Shown here in pieces: positions 9,081-18,900 of a DNA stretch of 64,000 nucleotides (position 1 is its first letter; the number at the start of each line of letters is the position of its first letter). Origin of the DNA: Cohnella fermenti (GTDB lineage: Bacteria > Bacillota > Bacilli > Paenibacillales > Paenibacillaceae); the NCBI RefSeq assembly GCF_004801405.1, contig NZ_SSOB01000033.1:27032-91031 (forward strand). The letters are read 5' to 3'. Both the position numbers and the translations under genes were made by a program. Under the pieces are notes generated by a model. That model did not search any database. It saw only the letters and a list, made by a program, of their open reading frames with translations, and was not told the origin of the DNA.

Positions 9081-9159
9081 ATGTCCGATTATGTCCGAAT
9101 ATTTTTCGACTCTTCCCGGAAGAAATCACATTCAGGCCAAAGATTGAAAGCGTTATATT
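9081..9159 (+). promoter_or_regulatory. Putative YesN operator and promoter of the sugar transporter operon
   Basis: TTTTTCGA at 9102-9109 copies the octamer found ahead of the sensor operon. A related half (ATGTCCGA, 9081-9088) lies 21 bp upstream, and TGTCCGA is repeated at 9092-9098. A -10-like TATATT is at 9154-9159 with a weak -35 (TTCAGG, 9131-9136) at 17 bp. The octamer-to-(-10) distance here is 52 bp against 31 bp at the sensor promoter, a difference of 21 bp, which keeps the same helical face. Confidence 0.45.
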
Positions 9160-9198
9160 TAAAAGCAACAACGGAATGGAAGCAAGGAGGGGCAGGCA

Positions 9199-10710
9199 AT
9201 GAACGAGGCGCTCGTAACCATGACCGGAATCGAAAAGCATTTTGCCGGCGTCCATGCGCTGAAGGGCTGCCGGTTCGAGCTGCGATCCGGCGAGGTCCAT
9301 GCGCTGGTCGGAGAGAACGGCGCGGGCAAATCGACGATGATGAAGATTCTGACGGGGGTTTATCAGAAGGACGAAGGAGAGATTGCATACAAGGGCGGCC
9401 CTGTCCAGATTGCGGATACCAAAGCGGCACAGAAGCTCGGAATCACGATGATTCATCAGGAGCTGAATCTGGCTCCGGACCTCACCGTCGCTCAGAACAT
9501 CTTCATCGGGCGCGAACCGCGAAGCTTCGGGGGGCTGTTCCTTAACGACAAAGAGATGAACAGGCAAACCTCCAAGCTGCTGGCCCAGATGAATCTGGAT
9601 ATCGAGCCGACTGCGCTCGTGTCCGATCTCACCGTTGCCAAGCAGCAGATGGTCGAGATCGTTAAGGCAATCTCGTACGAGTCCCAGGCGCTCATCATGG
9701 ACGAGCCGACTGCGGCGCTCAGCGACAACGAGATCGAGGAGCTGTTCGCGACGATCGAGAAGCTTAGAGCCGAAGGTGTCGGCATTGTCTACATCTCCCA
9801 CCGGATGGCCGAGCTGCAGCGCATCAGCGACCGGATTACGGTCATGCGGGACGGAGCTTACATCGATACGGTGCTAACGAGAGAGACAACGGTCGAGCGA
9901 ATTATCTCGATGATGGTCGGCCGGGAGCTGTACCATGTCGAAGGGCCTCAGCTCGCAGATTCCTACGGAGAAGTCGTACTCGAAGCGCGGGGGCTGAACC
10001 GGGGACGGACGATCAAGGATGTCAGCTTCAAATTGCGCAAGGGCGAGATTCTGGGCATGGCCGGGCTGATCGGCGCGGGACGCACGGAGGTGGCAAGAGC
10101 GATCTTCGGTGCGGATTCGCTTGATTCCGGCGAGATTCTCATTCGAGGGAAGAGAGTAAGAATAGGCGCTCCGCACGATGCCGTCCGCGAAGGAATCGGA
10201 TATTTGTCGGAGGACCGCAAGAGGTACGGCTGCCTGGTCGATATGGACGTTAAGACGAATGTCGCGATTGCTTCGCTTGGTCGGTTCGCCCGATTCTCAT
10301 GGATGTCCGGCTCGCGAATCGAGCGGGTATCGGAGGATGTCGTCGAGCGGCTTAAGGTGAAGACGCCGAGCGTTCATCAGCGCCTGAAGAACTTGTCGGG
10401 CGGCAATCAGCAGAAGGTGATTATCGGGAAGTGGCTGACCAGGGACTGCGATATCCTGATTTTCGACGAACCGACACGGGGGATCGATATTGGAGCCAAG
10501 AGCGAGATTTACAAGCTGCTGGACAGTCTGGCTGCACAGGGCAAGTCGATCATCATGATCAGTTCGGAGCTGCCGGAGGTGCTGCGGCTCAGCCATCGGG
10601 TTCTCGTTATGTGCGAGGGCAGGGTTACGGCCGATCTGATGAACGACGGATTGACTCAGGAGACGATCATGCATTACGCCACGCAGAGAGAAGAAGCGCT
10701 TCACGCATAA
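9199..10710 (+). CDS. Monosaccharide ABC transporter ATPase, RbsA/XylG family
   Basis: A 503-residue tandem ATPase. The N-terminal half has Walker A GENGAGKS (~36-43) and Walker B IMDEPTAALS. The C-terminal half has the degenerate P-loop GLIGAGRTE normal for this family, signature LSGGNQQKVIIGKWL and Walker B IFDEPTRGIDIG. Length and layout fit RbsA/XylG/MglA, which power import of single sugars through a homodimeric permease at the cytoplasmic membrane. AAGGAGGGG precedes the ATG. The permease follows 16 bases later and a binding lipoprotein closes the set. The substrate could be xylose, ribose, galactose, arabinose or fucose; the adjacent GH95 gene favours fucose or L-galactose, but this is only context. 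Confidence 0.93.
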   Translation: MNEALVTMTGIEKHFAGVHALKGCRFELRSGEVHALVGENGAGKSTMMKILTGVYQKDEGEIAYKGGPVQIADTKAAQKLGITMIHQELNLAPDLTVAQNIFIGREPRSFGGLFLNDKEMNRQTSKLLAQMNLDIEPTALVSDLTVAKQQMVEIVKAISYESQALIMDEPTAALSDNEIEELFATIEKLRAEGVGIVYISHRMAELQRISDRITVMRDGAYIDTVLTRETTVERIISMMVGRELYHVEGPQLADSYGEVVLEARGLNRGRTIKDVSFKLRKGEILGMAGLIGAGRTEVARAIFGADSLDSGEILIRGKRVRIGAPHDAVREGIGYLSEDRKRYGCLVDMDVKTNVAIASLGRFARFSWMSGSRIERVSEDVVERLKVKTPSVHQRLKNLSGGNQQKVIIGKWLTRDCDILIFDEPTRGIDIGAKSEIYKLLDSLAAQGKSIIMISSELPEVLRLSHRVLVMCEGRVTADLMNDGLTQETIMHYATQREEALHA

Positions 10711-10726
10711 TTCGGAGGGGATTGGG

Positions 10727-11740
10727 ATGAAGAAAACATCGCTAGCGTTGGGGGCGGCTCCGACGAGGCAATTGTCTATTTTCAAGCCGGGGTGGCTGCA
10801 GCAGTTTCTTGCGTTCGGCAGTTTGATCGCTTTGGTCGTTATCTTTTCGTTCGCCTCGGAAAATTTCTTTAAATTCTCCAACATCGTCGGCATTCTGCTC
10901 TCCACGGCGGTGACCGGAGTTCTGGCGCTTGGCGCTACCTTCGTCATCATCACCGGGGGAATCGATCTGTCGGTTGGTACGGTGATGACCTTGAGTGCGG
11001 TCATGACGGGAGTAAGCATCTCCTTCTGGGGAACTCCGATTTGGGTCGGCCTGCTGGTCGGCGTCATGACCGGCGCGCTCTGCGGACTGGTGTCGGGTTA
11101 CGCCGTGTCAAAGCTGAATATACCGCCTTTTATCGCAACACTGGCGATGATGATGATTGCGAAGGGGCTTGCTCTCGTCATCTCGGGAACGAAGCCGGTC
11201 TACTTTACGGATGCCAAAGGATTCACCGATATAGCGTTGGGTTCGCTGCTTGGCGACATCATTCCCGGCTTCACGATTCCGAATGCGGTGCTGATCTTCT
11301 TCGCCGCCGCCATTATCGGAAGTATCGTGCTGACTCGAACGCTGGTCGGCCGATATAACTTCGCGATCGGCAGCAACGAGGAGGCGGCCCGTCTCTCGGG
11401 CGTCAACGTGAACTTCTGGAAGATTGTCATCTACACGATCGCCGGCGTCTTCACCGGCATCGCCGGCATCCTTATCGCTTCGCGGCTTAATTCCGCTCAG
11501 CCGGCGCTTGGACAAGGATATGAGCTTGAAGCGATCGCCGCGGTCGTCATCGGCGGCACCTCGCTGAGCGGCGGCAAGGGCACGATCATCGGTACGGTGA
11601 TCGGCGCGCTTATCATGAGTGTTCTGACGAACGGCTTGCGCATTCTGTCCGTTCCCCAGGAGTGGCAGACGGTCGTCGTCGGCTTCGTTATCTTCCTGGC
11701 TGTCTATGCCGACATTCTTCGCCGCAAGAAGGGCGCTTAA
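10727..11740 (+). CDS. Monosaccharide ABC transporter permease, RbsC/XylH family
   Basis: A 337-residue membrane protein with about eight to ten hydrophobic segments. Family landmarks are ITGGIDLSVGTVMTLS near the first third, SGYAVSKLNIPPFIATLAMM, GSNEEAARLSGVNV in the cytoplasmic coupling loop, and GGTSLSGGKGTIIGTVIGA near the end. These match BPD_transp_2 permeases that pair with RbsA/XylG-type ATPases. GGAGGGG precedes the ATG at about seven bases. A hairpin in the 103-base gap to the binding-protein gene may allow higher expression of the latter. Confidence 0.93.
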   Translation: MKKTSLALGAAPTRQLSIFKPGWLQQFLAFGSLIALVVIFSFASENFFKFSNIVGILLSTAVTGVLALGATFVIITGGIDLSVGTVMTLSAVMTGVSISFWGTPIWVGLLVGVMTGALCGLVSGYAVSKLNIPPFIATLAMMMIAKGLALVISGTKPVYFTDAKGFTDIALGSLLGDIIPGFTIPNAVLIFFAAAIIGSIVLTRTLVGRYNFAIGSNEEAARLSGVNVNFWKIVIYTIAGVFTGIAGILIASRLNSAQPALGQGYELEAIAAVVIGGTSLSGGKGTIIGTVIGALIMSVLTNGLRILSVPQEWQTVVVGFVIFLAVYADILRRKKGA

Positions 11741-11753
11741 TTGTGTGTATGGT

Positions 11754-11797
11754 CTTCGCCCGCCAGCCAATTGCACAAGGAGAGTCTGCGGGCGAAG
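11754..11797 (+). promoter_or_regulatory. Intergenic stem-loop between permease and binding-protein genes
   Basis: A perfect 10-bp inverted repeat (11754-11763 with 11788-11797) around a 24-base loop, not followed by a T-run. Such structures between transporter genes often stabilise the mRNA of the binding protein or act as partial terminators; which applies here cannot be told from sequence. Confidence 0.45.
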
Positions 11798-11843
11798 GTT
11801 ATATAAATCATTACATTATTCATAGTCGAAGGGGAGAGTACGA

Positions 11844-12866
11844 ATGAAGAGGAATGTGAAGAAGTGGACGGCTGCTTCGATGCTGCTGGCCGGAATTCTG
11901 CTGGTGTCCGCTTGCGGATCGAACAATGGAGGCAACTCGTCGCCGGCGGCTGCGCCAAGCTCATCCGTTGCCGCATCCGGCACGACGGATGCGGGAGCCA
12001 AGCTGTACATCCCCATCATCTCGAAGGGGTTCCAGCATCAATTCTGGCAAGCGGTCAAGATCGGCGCAGAGAAGGCCGCAGCCGAGTACAACGTGGAGAT
12101 CACCTTCGAAGGACCGGAGACCGAAGAACAAGTCGACAAGCAGCTTGAGATGCTGCAGGTCGCCCTCGACAAGAAGCCAAGCGCGATCGGCTTCGCTGCT
12201 CTGGACAGCCAAGCTTCGTTGCCATTGCTTCAGAAGGCGGAGGATGCGAACATTCCGATTATTGCGTTCGACTCGGGTGTCGACAGCGACATTCCGATCG
12301 CGACGGCGGCGACCGACAACAAGGCCGCTGCCGCGCTTGCAGCCGACAAGATGGCCGAATTGATTGGCGGCAAGGGAGAGATTGCGGTCATCGCGCACGA
12401 CCAGACGAGCCGAACGGGAGTCGATCGTCGCGACGGCTTCGTCAATCAGATCAAGGATAAATATCCGGATATCAAGATTGTCGACATTCAGTATAGCGGC
12501 GATCATCTCAAGGCGACCGACCTGACGAAGGCGATCCTTCAGGCTCATCCGGACATCAAGGGCGTATTCGGCACGAACGAAGGCGCGGCGATCGGAGTAT
12601 TGAACGGCGTTACCGAATCGAACATGGCCGGCAAGGTTATCATTATCGGCTTCGACTCGGGCAAGGCGCAGATAGATGCCATCAAGAGCGGCAAGATGGC
12701 CGGAGCCATTACGCAGAATCCGATCGGCATCGGGTACGAAACAGTTAAGGCCGCCGTGGCGGCAATCAACGGCGAGACCGTCGAGAAGAACATCGATACC
12801 GGCTTCTACTGGTATGACAAGGATAATATCGACAGTGAAGAGATCAAGGCAGTTCTGTACGAATAA
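11844..12866 (+). CDS. Sugar-binding lipoprotein, RbsB/XylF family
   Basis: A 340-residue extracellular lipoprotein. The signal peptide ends in a lipobox (LLVSACGSN, Cys at ~24), followed by a Ser/Ala-rich linker and a Peripla_BP_4 domain: IPIISKGFQHQFWQAV, KKPSAIGFAALDSQ, IIAFDSGVDSDIP, DNKAAAALAADKM, IKGVFGTNEGAAIGVL and IIGFDSGKAQIDAIK. It delivers a monosaccharide to the permease and ATPase just upstream. It is similar in fold to the anchored protein at 8068 but is the transport rather than the sensing copy, since it has a true lipobox. GAAGGGGAG precedes the ATG. The giant GH95 enzyme starts 114 bases downstream. Confidence 0.93.
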   Translation: MKRNVKKWTAASMLLAGILLVSACGSNNGGNSSPAAAPSSSVAASGTTDAGAKLYIPIISKGFQHQFWQAVKIGAEKAAAEYNVEITFEGPETEEQVDKQLEMLQVALDKKPSAIGFAALDSQASLPLLQKAEDANIPIIAFDSGVDSDIPIATAATDNKAAAALAADKMAELIGGKGEIAVIAHDQTSRTGVDRRDGFVNQIKDKYPDIKIVDIQYSGDHLKATDLTKAILQAHPDIKGVFGTNEGAAIGVLNGVTESNMAGKVIIIGFDSGKAQIDAIKSGKMAGAITQNPIGIGYETVKAAVAAINGETVEKNIDTGFYWYDKDNIDSEEIKAVLYE

Positions 12867-12883
12867 AGAATCGATGTCTTGCA

Positions 12884-12924
12884 GGCGGGAAGAGGAGTAT
12901 CGCGCTCTTGCCGCCTTCGGGCGG
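12884..12924 (+). promoter_or_regulatory. Two mutually exclusive leader hairpins ahead of the GH95 gene
   Basis: Hairpin A pairs 12884-12894 with 12905-12915 (11 bp, one mismatch). Hairpin B pairs 12911-12915 with 12920-12924 around a TTCG tetraloop. They share 12911-12915, so only one can form at a time. No T-run follows, so a classic attenuator is not proven. Confidence 0.35.
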
Positions 12925-12980
12925 TGCGCTCGTTCCGGGCTGGAAGTATTCATGAAGGATATTCATGAGGAGGGTAATCC

Positions 12981-15900
12981 ATGTTTAGAAAGTCAGTAAG
13001 CTCGACGCTGGCGCTTACACTTGCGATCACGAATATTGGAATCGTGTCTGCGCTGGCGGATACCGGCGTTGGCAGCACCGGCGATCAGAAAGTTCCGCTT
13101 AAGACGTGGTATACGGAGGAGGCAACCAGTTGGGAATCGGAAGCGCTTCCGCTCGGCAACGGCTTCATGGGCGCGATGGTATTCGGAGGTGTCGACAAGG
13201 ATCGGATTCTTGTCAATGAGAAGACATTGTGGTCGGGCGGTCCCGGCGCGAATGCCGAGTACGATGGCGGTCATAAGGATACGGCGGAGGAGAAGCACGA
13301 CATTCTGCAGCAAGTGCGAACCCAGATCCAGGACGCAATGACGGCCTTCTCGCAAGGCACACAGGCCTACGTGGACAGCAATGGCAAGGTTGTCGCGCCG
13401 AGCTACAATGTGCCAAGCAGCTTGAACACGCTTATCAACGGCAATGGCTCGACGGGCGGTCTGATCGGAACGAAGACGAACTTCGGTTCGTATCAGGAGC
13501 TTGGCTCGATCTGGATGGAAGATTTGAATGCGGTTACGCCTTCCGTCGTTCGAGTGTATACGGACAAAGACAACACGAAGACTGCCGGCGAAACAGTCGC
13601 CAAGCTGTTCGACGGCGACATCAATACGAAGTTCTTCGCGGATGGCAATGCGAACAGCGCACCATATGTCATCGATTGGGACTACAACAAGCCAATCGCG
13701 ACCAACTCATACTCGATCACGACGGGCAACGATTCGACGGGGCGCGATCCGAAGGACTGGACGCTGTCCGGCTCCACGGACGGTACGAACTTTACCGTGA
13801 TCGACACAGTCACGAGCTTCTCGCTCGATGATCGCAAGGCAACCCAGATCTTCAGTCTCGATACGCCGGGAACGTATCAATATTTCAAACTGACTGTAAG
13901 CGCTTTAAGGAGTTCCGGTTCCGCTCTTCAGATGTCCGAAGTGAAAATCATTCAGGACGAGAGCGCATCTCCTGCGAAGCCGACGATCAGCGACTATACG
14001 CGCTCGCTTGATCTGGACAACGGCAAAGCAGAGGTGGAATATAAGCAGAACGATCTTGAGCTGAAGCGGGAATACTTCGTCAACTATCCCGACAACGTGC
14101 TGGCGATTCGTCTCACTGCCGCTGACACCGGCAAACTGAGCCGCTTCATCAGCGTTACAAGCGAACAGCAGCGCAAGACGGTAACGGCGAACGGAGATAC
14201 GATCACGATGACAGGCTGGCCGAACGATCATAACAAGACGAATGCGGCAACCGACTTCGAAGGAACGCTGCACTTCGCCCAGCAGATCAAGGTTATCCCG
14301 ACCGGAGGTACGATGAGCACGCAATCCGGCGGCATCAAGGTCGAGAACGCCGACTCTATCGTCATTCTGATGACGGCGGGGACGAATTATCAGCAATCGA
14401 TGGATGATTCGTTCGATTACTTCACCGGCGTCGATCCGCTTATCGCCGTTCAAGAGCGGCTGGCCTCGGCTGCGGCGAAGGGCTTCGACACGCTGTACGA
14501 CAGGCATATTGCGGATTATAAGAATCTGTTCGATCGCGTAAGTCTCAACCTGATGGGGGCAACGCTCCCGAGCAAGCCGACCGATGAATTATTGGCGGGC
14601 TACGCTCGCACGAATACGGTTCTCGAGGATCGGTACCTGGAGCAATTGTATTACCAGTTCGGGAGATACCTGCTTATCGCTTCATCGCGGGAAGGATCGC
14701 TTCCGGCCAATCTCCAAGGCATATGGGCGAACGGGACCTCTCCGCCATGGCAGTCGGATTATCATGCCAACATCAATCTGCAGATGAACTACTGGCTTGC
14801 CGAGCAGACGAATCTGTCCGAGACGCATATGCCGAATATCGAATACATCCAGAGTCTCGTCCCGCGGGGCACACTCAGTGCGCAGCACGGTTATGTAACT
14901 CCCGATGGCGATCCGGTTCGCGGATGGACGACCCATCATGAGAACAACATCTGGGGCAATACGGCACCTGCAACGAGCAGTGCGTTCTTCTCTCCGGAAG
15001 ACGGCGCATGGTTGGCCCAGGACATCTGGGAGCACTACCAGTTCACAATGGACAAGGACTTCCTTGAGGAGAATTACGACCTGCTGCTGCAAGCGGCGCT
15101 GTTCTGGGTCGATACGCTCTGGACGGACACTCGGGACGGAACGCTGGTTGCGAATCCATCCTACTCGCCGGAGCATGGTCCTTATTCGCTTGGCGCCACA
15201 GAAGTGCAAAGCGTCGTGTGGGGCATCTTCGACGAGGTGATTCAAGCAAGCGACATCCTCGGCATGGACTCCTCCGAATTGGATGAGATCGTGACGGCGA
15301 AGTCGAAGCTGGCCGGACCGAAGATCGGGCTCGGCGGCCAGTTCATGGAATGGAAGGACGAGGTCGCCATGGACTTGACCGGCGACAACGGCCATCGGCA
15401 TACGAACCATCTGTTCGCTCTTCATCCCGGCAATCAGGTCGTAGCGGGAAGAAGCGAGCAGGACGACAAGTACGTCGAAGCGATGAAGGTAACGCTGAAT
15501 ACGCGCGGCGATGGCGGCACGGGCTGGAGCAAGGCGTGGAAGATCAACTTCTGGGCGCGCTTGCGAGACGGGGATCGGGCGCAGAAGCTCGTCAAGGAGC
15601 TGCTCTACGAGTCGACGCTAAGCAATCTGTTCGACACGCATCCGCCGTTCCAGATCGACGGCAACTTCGGCGCAACCGCCGGGATGACGGAGATGCTGCT
15701 GCAGAGCCAGGGCGGCGCGGTTGAGCTTCTGCCTGCACTTCCTTCCAAGTGGAACACCGGCAGCGTATCCGGACTGAAGGCCAGAGGCAACGTCGAGGTC
15801 GACATGGCTTGGGAGCAATCCAGCCTCAAGTCGGCGAAGCTGAAGACGAACGTCGACGGCGAAGTGACGGTCAAGGGCACGAATATCGGTACGGCGACGA

Positions 15901-18900
15901 TTACGGGGGCTCATGCTTCCGATGTAACAGTCGTTGACGCCAATACGATTATCATCGACGGGACTGCAGGAGCGACATATTCGTTCAGCAATATCCAAGA
16001 AGCCGTCGTCACCCATGACGCTTATGCGAAGATCGCGGGCGTCGACGCCGACGAACTTTACGGCAACATCACGAAGAGCGCTACGGCGCTGCAGGAAGCT
16101 TCGGCAACGGATTATGCGCGGTTCCGCAACGTACAATTCGGCGAAGACGGAGCGAATAAAGTCAGGCTTGAAGTCGCTTCCGCCCAGACCACGATTGAGG
16201 AGCTTGGCCGTATTGAGCTTCGGCTCGACAGCCCGAGCGGGCCGACGGTCGCCAGCGTGCTTGCGGACAACACGGGGGATACGAGCCAATATCGAACGCT
16301 TACGGCCGACCTGGCGTCAACCGTAACCGGAACGCACGATGTATACATCTCCTTCACGAAGCCGAGCAATCTTCGCTCCTTGCAATTCGTGCAAGGAACG
16401 AGTGAGGACAGCGTTGCTTCCGTCCTACTGACGGGGCCGACAATCGTCTCGTTGCCGCAGGATGCCGGCACGCAAGTGAAGTATGCGGCGTCTGTCGTCT
16501 TCACGGACGGCGCGGTTCAGACGGACAGCAACGACGTAAGATGGAGCCTTGAGGGCGTCTATTCCGGCGTCAAGCTGGGGATGGACGGTACGCTGGACGT
16601 CAGCGCGAACGTCGCCACGCAGACGCTTGAAGTTGTCGCGACCTCAATGAGCAACCCGGCTGCAAACGGCAAGCTGTCCGTTCAACTCGTCGCCGGCGCC
16701 ATCAGCGATGTGAAGCTAATGGGAATCAACAACAGCGCCAAGTCGGGAGGCACGAACAACGGAGCGCTTGTCATCGGCTCCACTTGGGTTGAATATACGG
16801 GGGACAACGGCTGGTTGAAGTTCAGCAACGTTGACCTGAAGAACGGCCTGTCGTATGCATGGCTCGGCTATGCAACACCGAATACGAAGACGAGGCAATT
16901 CCAGGTGCGCGTCGCCGAGCCGGGCGTCGGCACGGTGGACACCGCGACGCCGATCGCCGTGTTCGACGACAGCAATTCGACGGGAAGCTGGACGACTCTG
17001 AAGGAGATTGCAGCTTCGAGCATCGAAGACGTAAGCGGAGTCAAGGACGTTTATCTGTACTGGCCTCAGGGCGATATCAATATCGCGCATGTAAGGCTGG
17101 GCGTGCTGGCCGCGAATACAGGCACTGCCGCTTATCATAACGTCTCGTTCGAGGCGGCAGAAGGCATTTCGATCGTAGTGACCGACGCGGACGGCTATGC
17201 TTATGCGCCGGAAGCGGATGGCCGGACCTTCCGATTGCCGGAAGGACGCGACTATGCGTACTCTGCGACTCGCGACGGGTACATTCCGAAGAGCGGTGCA
17301 TTCTCGGCCGTGGAGGGCGGAACGATTGTCGTCGAGCTGGAGATGGATACGGTTGCGCCAACCTGGCCGGAGGAGAGTGTTCTGGAAGCAACCGATATCG
17401 GTCAGGATCATGCGACCTTGAGCTGGTCGCAAGCCGAGGATAACGTCGGTGTGACCGGCTATCGGATCTTGAAGGACGGACAGGTTATCGACTCCGTAGC
17501 CTCAGGCGTCTATACCTACGAAGCGACCGGGCTTGCGGCGGCTACGACCTATACATTCAAAGTCGAAGCCGGGGACGCGCTCGGCAACTGGAGCACGGAC
17601 GGTCCTTCCCGCGAGGCAACGACGCTTCCGGACGATACGGTTCCTGTCGATCTCGAAGCTCCGACCTGGCCGGCGAGCAGTTCATTGATCGCATCGAACA
17701 TTGGCTATACCGGGCTCACATTGACCTGGACGGCGGCGGCGGACAATGTTGCGGTTACCGATTATCGCATCTACCGGGGCGCCGATCTGATCGGCTCGGT
17801 GGAAGGCGGCGTGCTCAGCTTCAACATCACGGGGCTGGCAGCAGGTGCGGGCTATACGTTCAAGATCGAAGCCGGAGATGCGGCGGGCAACTGGAGTACG
17901 AATGGTCCGACGCAATCGGCGACGACCAACGTTTATAGCTCGAACCCGGACAGCAGCAGCAATTCCGGTACCGGAAGCGGCACCGCAACCACGCCGATCG
18001 CAATCGGACCGGGAACGATCTCCTTGCCTGCAGCGAAGCCGGACGCATCCGGCGTATCCGGGGTTATCGTTGATGCAGATACGTTAGCTAAAGCGGTGAA
18101 GGATGCCGATCGCGTATCCATTCGGATGACAGAGGCGGAAGGAGCAACATCGTACTCCGTCACTTGGCCGGCGGTTGCCGGAACTGCTGTCAAGACCGTG
18201 GCGATCGTTACGCCTCTTGGCACGGTAAGTTTGCCGGCTGATGCGATTCGAGCGGCAACTGGCAATGCGGAGGATCAAATAACGCTTATAATCGAAGAGG
18301 CGGTTCGTGACGGGGCTCCCTCAACCGTCGGACAGCGACCGGTCGTCGAGATCATCCTGAAGGTGAACGGCGTGGCCCTTCCATGGAGCAATCCCGAAAC
18401 GCCGCTTACCATCTCCATCCCGTATACACCGACGGCGCAGGAAGCGGCGGAAGCCGACCATCTCGTCGCCTTGTATATCGACGGAGCAGGGCAAGCGACC
18501 TCGATTCCGACCAGCCGTTACGACGAAGAAGCAGGCGCAGTCGTCTTCAAGACAACGCACCTGAGCAAGTATGCCGTCGCTTTCGTCAAGAAGACGTTCG
18601 GCGATATCGCGAAGTATGAATGGGCGAAGAAAGCAATCGAGACGCTCGCCTCGAAGGGGGTTGTGAACGGAACGTCGGCAACGACCTTCACACCTGGCGC
18701 GGCCGTCCAGAGAGCGGACTTCATCGTCCTCCTTGTCGGCGCTCTCGGTCTGGATGCCACCGTCGACGACAACTTCTCGGATGTCGATTCCGGCGCTTAC
18801 TACGCTCACGCGCTTGCCGTCGCCAAGAAGCTTGGCATCGCGAACGGAACGGGCGACGGCAAGTTCAATCCGAACTCGCCGATTACCCGGCAGGAGCTGA

